Assembly (NCBI RefSeq): GCF_029870955.1
Contig: NZ_PGFQ01000005.1
Span: 144,219 to 208,218 of the forward strand
Reading direction: 5' to 3'
Length of the DNA stretch: 64,000 bases
Origin: Sulfitobacter faviae
GTDB lineage: Bacteria; Pseudomonadota; Alphaproteobacteria; Rhodobacterales; Rhodobacteraceae
In this document: in pieces, positions 56,158-64,000 of the stretch
How positions within the stretch are numbered: the first letter of the stretch is position 1
How the letters are laid out: each line of letters starts with the position of its first letter
Program-made: the position numbers and the translations under genes
The notes under the pieces: model-generated
Databases searched by the model: none
Seen by the model: the letters and a program-made list of their open reading frames with translations, nothing else
Told to the model about the DNA's origin: nothing

Positions 56158-56223
56158 TACTGCTTGATGCCCCTTTCGTGAGGTCTGATGTGTTTTAGGC
56201 GTTACTTAACCGCAAATGCCGGA

Positions 56224-58616
56224 TCAATGACCGTGCGCCAGTGCTCCCTTTGCCATATTCTCGCCCACCGGTTCACCGCCCGAAGGCCCGCCCTTGATCT
56301 GATAGCCGTTCAAAAGCCGCAGTGCATTGGCGACCACCAACAGGGATACGCCCACATCCGCAGCGATGGCGCCCCACATAGAGGCCATGCCGAACGCGGT
56401 CAGCCCGACGAACAGCGCTTTGGTCGCCAACGATATACCAATATTCTGGTGGATGATCGACATGGTCCGGCGTGAATGACCAATAAGCCAGGGCACCTTG
56501 CCGATATCGTCAGTCATCAGCGCAATGTCGGCCGTCTCGATGGCCGCATCAGATCCGACAGCCCCATGGCAATGGCATAATGCGCCCGCGCCATGGCCGG
56601 TGCGTCGTTCACGCCGTCACCAATCATCGCCACCATGTCGTGGATTTCCACCAGTTCTTCGATTGCCGTCACCTTATCTTCTGGCAAAAGTTCGGCGCGC
56701 ACTTCGTCGATCCCAACTTCGGCCGCGACGGCACGCGCGGTGCGTTCGTTGTCGCCCGTCAACATCACGATCGTCTCCACACCCTGCGCATACAACTTTT
56801 CAACGACCCCTTAGCATCAGGGCGGATGCGGTCGCGCAGCTCTAGTATGCCGACCACGGCAGTCTCGTCACCCACTACAACTAAGGTGCTCCCTGCTCCT
56901 TCTATTCGATCTCTCAAATCTGTCGGAATGTGATTGCCAAACCCCTTCTCCTCAGCGAACCGATCCGAGCCGAGCCAGATTACACGCCCGTCGGCGCGCC
57001 CTTCCAGCCCGCGTCCAGGCACGGTGCGTGTATCCTCTGCAGCAGTTATGGAAACACCATCAGTTTGCGCGCGCGCGAGAATGGCCCGTGCCAGCGGGTG
57101 CGAAGACCGTGCCTCCAAACTCGCTGCCAGCGTTATGAGATCGCCCGCGGAGGCTTCGCCCAATGCGTGAACTGCTGCAACCTCGGGTTCGCCCATAGTG
57201 ATCGTTCCCGTCTTATCCATCGCCAGCGCAGTGGTGCGACCTGGCGCCTCAACATAAGCGCCCCCTTGATAAGCACCCCTGCTCGCGCCGACGCGGTCAG
57301 CGCTGCCACGATCGAAACTGGTGTTGAGATGACAAGGGCACAGGGGCAGGCGATTACCAGCAGCACCAACGCATTGTAGAACCAATAGTCCCAGGCACCG
57401 CCCAGGAGGAGCGGCGGCACCAGCGCAAGGGCGACCGCCAGCGCCATCACTATGGGGGTGTAGATGCGTGCAAACTTCGCGACCCATTGCTCGACCGGGG
57501 CGCGACGGGCATGGGCATCGCCGACCATGCGAATGATTTTCGCGAGCACCGTGTCCGAGGCGGCCTTCGTAGCGCGCACCGTCAGTGTGCCCTCACCATT
57601 GATTGTGCCGGCATAAACCTCGTCGCCGAGTTCCTTCGGAACCAGTGCGCTTTCGCCAGTGATCGGGGCCTGGTCAACAGCCCCGGCCCCCTCTACGACC
57701 TCGCCATCAAGTGGGATGCGATCGCCGCCGCGCACGATGAAACGATCATCCACGGCAACTTCTGCCGCTGGAACATTCGCCTCGCTACCATCCGGCCGAA
57801 TGATCCTGGCTGTCGGCGGTGCTAAATCCAGAAGGGCCGACACCGCATTGCGCGCCCGCCCCACACTCCAGCTCTCAAGGTAGAGCGACAGTGAAAAGAA
57901 AAACGCAACTGTCGCTGCCTCGAAGAATTCGCCCAGCCGATAGCACCCGCCACGGCCACCACCATCAATAGATTCATGTCAGGGCTAATTCTGCGTGCTG
58001 AAGACCAGGCCTTTGGTGCAACGAGCCAGACGCCAAAAAGGATTGCGACGGCAAACAGCCCGGCTTCCGCGATGGGCATCGGCGCCGTGCCATGCCCTGC
58101 AAACAGACCAAGCGCACCACCCATGCCCGTTTCGACGATATGGTAGAGAAATCCTGCCGCCCAAAACCCGCCGCTCAGCGTGGTAAAACGCTTTTGACGT
58201 GCCAAATGCGCTGCCTGATTTTCGGCCGCGTTGTCGGCATCCCACGGTTTCGCGCTCATCCCCGTGCTCGCGACCAACTCAGCGACCTCATCATCTGAAA
58301 TCTTATCCGCAGTATCCAGAATCGTCATTCGTCCATTAATGACATCAAACGCCAGATGCTCTGTCCCGCCAACTGTTGGACCGACAGCCCTATTCAGGAT
58401 CGCCACCTCTTCGGCACAATCCAGACCAGAGACCTGGAAACTTCGTCCGGTCGCGGGGATGGGTTGTGCTGGTTCCGTGTCGGCTCCAGCACCGCAGCAC
58501 GTACCACCTTCTCCATGAGAGTGGGAAACTCCTTTCGGATGCTCTTGATAATCACTGTGCTCGCGATCGCGGTCAGATTTGTGTTTGTGGTCGCGGCGGT
58601 GGTCATGGATAGACAT
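56224..58616 (-). CDS. zntA: Zn/Cd/Pb-type P1B-ATPase, frame broken four times
   Basis: About 799 residues after repair. A His-rich start (SIHDHRRDHKHKSDRDREHS), a CC pair and an HMA-like domain with SGLDCAEEVAILNRAV precede the core. TGES, the CPC helix (LVIACPCALVISTPVSIVAA), DKTGT, SSHPLA and GDGVNDAPAM are all present. CPCALVISTP rather than CPCALGLATP indicates the Zn/Cd/Pb subgroup. One G is missing at each of about 56562-56565, 56807-56810, 57261-57265 and 57932-57938 (C on plus). It exports divalent metal and is the first gene after a MerR-type promoter. Confidence 0.93.
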
Positions 58617-58649
58617 AGATTGACCCTAGGATTAGATTGATTCAACTCT

Positions 58650-58680
58650 GACATAGCCCCTACAGTTACTAGAGGTTCAA
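58650..58680 (-). promoter_or_regulatory. MerR-type promoter/operator of the P1B-ATPase gene
   Basis: Minus strand: -35 TTGAAC, 19-bp spacer CTCTAGTAACTGTAGGGGC, -10 TATGTC, 34 bases before the start codon. It shares hexamers, spacer length and dyad with the promoters at 38800, 39917 and 59908. Of the four it is closest to known ZntR/PbrR sites. Confidence 0.9.
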
Positions 58681-58816
58681 TAGAAAAATTGCGTTTCTTT
58701 TTATGAACTCTTTTGAAGATGCCGCGCTCCGACCGCCCCAGGGTGGTTCTTGTGGACCTGTGCCCGGTATGCAAGATTGTTGGTGAAAACCAAAGTAGGA
58801 CAGGTCAGAGGACTGA

Positions 58817-59089
58817 ATGCAAACACGACATATGATGATTGGAGCGGCCCTGCTGCTCGCAAGCGGATGTGCCGCACCAATGGCTAACTCCCGCGCGCCG
58901 GTAGACGCGGTTGGAAACCTTCCCGAACAAATCGTTAACCTAGCTGCACCTGGTCAGGACCTCACAACAGCTCGGCTTCGTTCCGAGGATGGGTGCTACT
59001 GGTATGAGCACAGCGGTCCAGTAGAAACGACACTGGTGCCGCTCCGCTCAATAGGTGGCAACCCGATCTGCACCACGCGCTCGGCGTGA
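58817..59089 (+). CDS. small lipoprotein
   Basis: 90 residues: MMIGAALLLASGCAAPMANS carries a lipobox (LASGC). The mature part ends SEDGCYWYEHSGPVETTLVP, then LRSIGGNPICTTRSA, with two further Cys. It is divergent from the P1B-ATPase and overlaps the 3' end of the L,D-transpeptidase frame on the other strand. Lipoprotein-maturation genes occur in the same island. Function unknown. Confidence 0.7.
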   Translation: MQTRHMMIGAALLLASGCAAPMANSRAPVDAVGNLPEQIVNLAAPGQDLTTARLRSEDGCYWYEHSGPVETTLVPLRSIGGNPICTTRSA

Positions 59090-59789
59090 CTAATTGACCA
59101 GTGCAGACGGGTTGGGCGTAGATCACGTTCGCGGGTCACGCTTTCTTCTGCCGAATACAGGAACGCCGTCGAACCAGTTTTGACGTTCGGGTATAGATGG
59201 TTGATATGTGCCATGACCATGCGGACACACCCCGAACTCGCGCGCCCGCCGATGCTTCTTGGTTCGGGCGTCCCGTGAATGCGAAGATAGGTGTCTCGGT
59301 TGCCTTCAAAAAGGTAAAGCGCCCGCGAGCCAAGAGGGTTTTCTGGGCCAGGGTCAACACCGTCGGCAACCGGGCCATAGAGCTCGGGATCGCGTGCGAT
59401 CATGTTTTGGGTCGGCGTCCAGTTTGGCCATTCCACTTTTCGCTGGATCGTATACGTGCCGGGCTCGTACAGGTTACCACGGGCGATCGCCACACCGTAA
59501 CGCATCGCAGTTCCCCTTCTTCGATGTGATAGATGTAGCGCGCTACGGCATCAACGTGGACGTCTCCCGGAACAAGCCCGTCCTTAGCGTCCACCCGCTG
59601 GGGCAAAAAGCGCGGGTGCAGGCCCCACGGGTTTGACGTAGTTGGATCAAAAGCGGGAGGTGTGACCTGCGCGTCCCAGGCGGCCTTCTCCTCCTTGGTG
59701 GGCCGGGTGGCTGCCAGTAGCGGGCCAGCGATTGGAGTAGAAAACAGCGCACCGCTGGTTTGGAGAAAATGTCGTCTTGTCAGCATCAT
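58996..59789 (-). CDS. Tat-exported L,D-transpeptidase, frame broken by one base
   Basis: From MMLTRRHFLQTSGALFSTPI (twin-arginine signal). The N-terminal frame reaches YIYHIEEGELR; one G added to the run at 59513-59516 (C on plus) gives EEGGTAMRYGVAIARGNLYE. The YkuD active site is complete: YLRIHGTPEPRSIGG and ASSGCVRMVMAHINHLY. The last 35 or so residues after FLYSAEES look unusual, so the true end may be earlier. It is preceded by a MerR-type promoter, making a wall-crosslinking enzyme a likely metal-induced gene. Confidence 0.85.
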
Positions 59790-60191
59790 TCTTATTCCTT
59801 CAACGTTAGGTAGGCAAACTAAGCTCAAACAAAACCGCTCTGCCGTTCATTAAGGAAAGCCTGAAGCAGTATGGCCTGTTTGAATCGAATGCCGTTCTTC
59901 GCCTGCGGTCCTAACTCCTAAAGCTACTATAGGTTCAAGAAAAATATTGAGGTCGAACCGGGGCTTTCGTGTTCTTACTTAGACAAGAACAGACCAGTCC
60001 GCCAGCAATTCGGTCGTGGCCCGTCACCGCAGGACTATCCGATATTCTGGGTGCGGGGCCGATGTTCGCCATTGGTTGAAAAAACCTTCGCGGTAACATC
60101 TCGACTGTGTCTCACGTCGAAAGAACTACATCTAAAGAACGACCAAACCGGAGCGATGTAACGACCTGGCCGAAGGCCGCGACATCTTGAA
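59790..60191. other. 400-base region between the transpeptidase and ArsR genes
   Basis: It contains the MerR-type promoter at 59908-59938 about 120 bases upstream of the transpeptidase. Apart from that I see no gene; the open frames here have no starts or family features. Confidence 0.55.
59908..59938 (-). promoter_or_regulatory. MerR-type promoter/operator of the L,D-transpeptidase gene
   Basis: Minus strand: -35 TTGAAC, 19-bp spacer CTATAGTAGCTTTAGGAGT, -10 TAGGAC. Same architecture as the promoters of the SCO unit, oxidase operon and P1B-ATPase. The 5' untranslated region would be about 110 bases. Confidence 0.85.
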
Positions 60192-60536
60192 TCACGTCTC
60201 GCGATAGTTGTCACAAGCCTCAACCCCTTCTGCGACGACATCAAGAAGAGCATCTACATCGCTCAATAGCGTTATGATACGTGAATTGCTGATACGGTAG
60301 CGAACAAACCGTCCATCTCGATCGCTGGCGACAAGCCCGCACTCCAGCAGGCATCGCAAATGATTGGAGATATTGGGCTGAGTTAGTCCCGTGTGCGCGA
60401 CGAGCTCCTGAACGACGAACGGACTTTTTGCCAAGGCGTCCAAAATCGTCAAACGACTGGTATCTGCGAAGCCGCGAAGCAATTTCGCGCGCTGTTCAAT
60501 AGTGGTGGTCTTGTTGTCCATAACGATTTGCGCCAT
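60192..60536 (-). CDS. ArsR/SmtB-family metal sensor (CmtR-like)
   Basis: 114 residues from MAQIVMDNKTTTIEQRAKLL; the open frame extends far upstream but that is a shadow of the divergent transporter. HTH: VVQELVAHTGLTQPNISNHL, RCLLECGLVASDRDGRFVRY. Cys62-x3-Cys66 plus Cys108 (EACDNYRE) match the CmtR ligand set (two Cys of the recognition helix region and one near the C-terminus), which binds Cd2+/Pb2+. It represses divergent transporters until metal binds. The operator overlaps its own start. Confidence 0.9.
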   Translation of the reverse strand: MAQIVMDNKTTTIEQRAKLLRGFADTSRLTILDALAKSPFVVQELVAHTGLTQPNISNHLRCLLECGLVASDRDGRFVRYRISNSRIITLLSDVDALLDVVAEGVEACDNYRET

Positions 60537-60554
60537 ATCATTTCTCGCTGATAT
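60535..60554. promoter_or_regulatory. ArsR-type operator palindrome
   Basis: ATATCA-N8-TGATAT, a perfect 6-8-6 inverted repeat touching the first base of the arsR start codon and lying 40 bases before the transporter ATG. ArsR/SmtB operators are AT-rich repeats of this kind, so it probably represses both genes. Confidence 0.75.
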
Positions 60555-60593
60555 ATGGAATCTTCTATCCACTTTAGCAGGAAAGCCGCGATC

Positions 60594-61442
60594 ATGGCCA
60601 ACACAGACAACGAGATAGCAGATGCGCCATTGTTTCGATACCGGGTTTCCGGCATGGATTGCGCGAAGGATGCTGCACAGATCGAGCGGGCGGCACAGTC
60701 GGCCGGGGTAGCGCCCGGCGATGTGAAAGTGTCGGCCGCAACCCACATCATGACACTGGCTGCACCCGAAGGGCGCCTGCCGGACATCGAAAAGGCCGTT
60801 GCGGTGACTGGTTACAGCTTCGACCGGATCGAGGACAATGCAGACATTCCGCCAAATCCGGCCCATCAGGACCCGGCCTACCGCCGTGCCCTCTGGATCG
60901 TCGTGATCCTGAACGTGGGATACGGGGTCCTCGAAATGATCGGCGGTTTCATTTCCGGATCGCAGGCCGTGAAGGCCGATGCGCTCGATTTCATCGGCGA
61001 TGGCGCGATCACCTTCCTCGGCCTGCTGGCCATCGGCTGGAGCCTCGCTTGGCGGGCACGGTCGGCTCTGATCCAAGGCATCTTCCTCGGGCTCCTCGGT
61101 CTTGGCGTCCTCGGCACAACCATCGTTCGGGTCTTCGAACAGACGACGCCGGATGCAGGTCTCATGGGCCTGCTCGGTATGATCGCCCTTGTCGTGAACG
61201 TCGTCTCCGTTCTGCCGCTGCTGCGATTCCGCAAGGGCGACGCGAACATGCGGGCTGTCTGGCTGTTCTCGCGCAACGACGCTATCGGCAATGCGGCGGT
61301 CGTCATCGCCGCCGGTCTCGTGGCGTGGCTGGGCAGCGCGTGGCCCGACCTTATCGTCGCCTTCGGTATCGCCGGACTGTTCCTGCACTCCGCTTGGGCC
61401 ATCATCCGCGACGCGCGGGGCGATCTGAAGGCGACGGCATGA
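60594..61442 (+). CDS. CDF-like cation transporter with an N-terminal HMA-type domain
   Basis: 282 residues from MANTDNEIADAPLFRYRVSG; the ATG at 60555 abuts the operator and is less likely. The N-terminal ferredoxin-like metal domain has VSGMDCAKDAAQIERAAQSA. Six helices follow with KADALDFIGDGAITFLGLLA and WLFSRNDAIGNAAVVIAAGL. The HMA-CDF arrangement with an adjacent ArsR and lspA is a recurrent cadmium/lead/zinc cassette in proteobacteria. Exports divalent metal; regulated by the divergent CmtR-like sensor. Confidence 0.9.
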   Translation: MANTDNEIADAPLFRYRVSGMDCAKDAAQIERAAQSAGVAPGDVKVSAATHIMTLAAPEGRLPDIEKAVAVTGYSFDRIEDNADIPPNPAHQDPAYRRALWIVVILNVGYGVLEMIGGFISGSQAVKADALDFIGDGAITFLGLLAIGWSLAWRARSALIQGIFLGLLGLGVLGTTIVRVFEQTTPDAGLMGLLGMIALVVNVVSVLPLLRFRKGDANMRAVWLFSRNDAIGNAAVVIAAGLVAWLGSAWPDLIVAFGIAGLFLHSAWAIIRDARGDLKATA

Positions 61443-61939
61443 ACGGTCGCGTTCTCGGTGGGCTCTGCGCAATCGCAGCGCTCGGTCTCGATCAGGGCAC
61501 CAAGGCGCTCGCCCTGACCACACCGGCGCTCGAGAGCGGGGTCGAGGTTTTACCCTTTCTTAACCTCGTGCGGGTTCTGAACGATGGGGTCAGCTTCGGT
61601 ATGCTCGGCGGGTTCGTACCGTGGTGGGGTCTCATCGCGCTTGCTGGCGTGATCGTGGCATGGCTATTGATCTGGTTATGGCGCGCGCCGGACAGGCTGA
61701 CAGCTGCCGCTCTCGGTCTGATCATCGGCGGCGCACTCGGCAATATTCTTGACCGCGTACGCTATCAGGCCGTTCCTGACTTTCTCGACTTCCATTACGG
61801 ATCATACCACTGGCCGTCCTTCAATCTCGCGGACGTAACGATTTTCTGCGGTGCGGCCCTGCTGTTCTGGGACAGCTTCCGCTCTGCGAAGGACAAGCCT
61901 GGTCAGAGTGAACGCAAGGAAAACACAACGGGGGTGTAA
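61439..61939 (+). CDS. lspA: prolipoprotein signal peptidase (LspA), second copy
   Basis: 166 residues, four helices; LNDGVSFGMLGGFVPWWGLI, GALGNILDRVRYQAVPDFLD and YHWPSFNLADVTIFCGAALL carry the catalytic Asp pair. It overlaps the CDF gene by 4 bases (ATGA). Metal-resistance operons often carry such a dedicated lspA. It is clearly paralogous to the copy at 45416. Confidence 0.93.
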   Translation: MNGRVLGGLCAIAALGLDQGTKALALTTPALESGVEVLPFLNLVRVLNDGVSFGMLGGFVPWWGLIALAGVIVAWLLIWLWRAPDRLTAAALGLIIGGALGNILDRVRYQAVPDFLDFHYGSYHWPSFNLADVTIFCGAALLFWDSFRSAKDKPGQSERKENTTGV

Positions 61940-61942
61940 CCC

Positions 61943-63168
<1,226 letters not shown>

Positions 63169-63185
<17 letters not shown>

Positions 63186-63825
63186 CTTCGCCCTCGTCCG
63201 GATCGACCGACCGCGCATCCTTCGTGGCCTCGAACGCCTCCCATGCAACGTAGGGCACGATCAGAAGCGCCGCACCGGGTCGGCCCACCACCAGCCCATC
63301 CATTGCGTCAGACCGATCCCGGCCAACACACGATCGTCTGATACTGGCAGATCATGGTGTCCTTGGCATTGTACTTCAGGGCGGGCGCATCGAGCCGCTT
63401 GCCGTAGCGATACTTGCCCCAGGCGAGGAACGGGTTGGCCACGAGCGAAGCACCCAGAATCGCGATACCCACCAGTTGAAGCCCGGCGCCTTCTGCGAAA
63501 TGAAGGCGGAGACCGCCTCGTAGAGGATCGCCGCGACGACGATCCAGAAGGCACAGGCAACCACGTAGAGCGCGACCTTCTTGCGGTGCAGGACCGTGCG
63601 CTTGTCGGCACCGTCCACCTCACTCTTCAAGCGCCAGATCAGAGTCGCAGCCGAGGTGGCCTCGACCGTACTGTCGAGGCCCCAACTCACCAGCGCTGCG
63701 CTGCCGGTCAGAAGTCCCACGGTGACGGATACGACGACCTCGATGATGTTGTAGACGAGGCTGGCGATCTCGACCCGGATGCCGCGCGTCAGATTGGCCT
63801 GCCGGTTATCTTGATGACTGCTCAT
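63169..63825 (-). CDS. CDF-like cation transporter, frame broken
   Basis: The N-terminal frame from MSSHQDNRQANLTRGIRVEI has VSWGLDSTVEATSAATLIWR (the Dx3E metal motif). A second frame has LGASLVANPFLAWGKYRYGK, ALKYNAKDTMICQYQTI and GLTQWMGWWWADPV. A third ends VDPDEGEATAEA at 63169. About 220 residues. This subfamily has a Cys-containing KxNAKDTxxC site in place of the CDF TM5 motif. The 3' end overlaps the convergent P450 by 17 bases. Metal specificity unknown. Confidence 0.75.
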
Positions 63826-64000
63826 AACATCTCATCACCGCAAAATTTTCGGCGAAAGTTCGAGGCGAGAATTGGCTACTTGCCATCAGTTGCGCCACGG
63901 ATCGAAAGCGAGATTGTCCTGTTTCCAAGCTTCTCAGTAGAGGCGAGCTTGTCCCTCATACATGAAACCAGGGCTTCGGACCTGTCGCGTAACCGGTGTT

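Noticed and set aside
60192..61523. A 443-residue open frame on the minus strand containing the ArsR protein
   Set aside because: Only the last 114 residues have family features; the upstream part is antisense to the HMA-CDF and lspA genes.

Overview
The window looks like accessory DNA (plasmid or genomic island) of a marine alphaproteobacterium, most likely Rhodobacteraceae. The basis is high GC, a P-type VirB secretion system of roseobacter flavour, a fused caa3 oxidase subunit I/III, CmtR- and MerR-type metal regulators and a CYP152 peroxygenase. I see no tRNA, rRNA, CRISPR array, replication gene, relaxase or VirD4. Everything here was read by eye; no database search was run.

Layout. (1) 0-4.8 kb, minus strand: a tightly overlapping three-gene set (DEAD/DEAH helicase, MORC/MutL-like GHKL ATPase, single-HKD phospholipase D-type nuclease), a probable anti-phage module. 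(2) 5.0-16.5 kb, minus strand: a VirB type IV secretion operon in the order B1-B2-B3-B4-lipoprotein-B5/transglycosylase hybrid-B5-B8-B9-B10-B11-DUF4177-unknown-B6. (3) 16.7-24 kb: small conjugation- or plasmid-associated genes, an alpha/beta hydrolase with an HTH-membrane partner, a ribosomal protein S21 relic at a recombination junction, an operon of very small genes and a bfd-bfr iron pair. (4) 24.2-28.9 kb: IS5 debris, an Fe(3+)-binding protein gene with a clear terminator, an IS1182-like element and a truncated MFS gene. (5) 28.2-64 kb: a long metal-handling and respiration island.

The island holds four CDF-type cation transporters, a Zn/Cd/Pb P1B-ATPase and a ZIP transporter. It also holds a CBS protein studded with five Cys-Cys pairs, a complete caa3 cytochrome c oxidase cluster (ctaG, coxB, fused coxA-coxC, a membrane protein, a three-haem cytochrome) and a 13-gene plus-strand unit. 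That unit combines copper delivery (two SCO proteins, PCuAC, DUF411), DsbA/DsbB, lipoprotein maturation (LspA, Lnt), an M23 peptidase, a penicillin-acylase-like protein and a second CtaG. Four almost identical MerR-type promoters (TTGAAC, exactly 19 bp, TAnnnn) precede the SCO unit, the oxidase operon, the P1B-ATPase and an L,D-transpeptidase. A MerR regulator lies between the first two. I propose that these form one metal-responsive regulon linking metal efflux, terminal oxidase assembly and envelope maintenance. A DtxR/MntR-like regulator is divergent from a dihaem peroxidase and a PhnCDE-like ABC transporter, a second metal-linked unit.

Data quality. About 19 otherwise intact genes are broken by one-base deletions, nearly all in short G/C runs. 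In every resolved case restoring one base rejoins a family-typical protein. I read these as assembly or sequencing errors and have joined the fragments, marking each break. Coordinates are those of the window as given.
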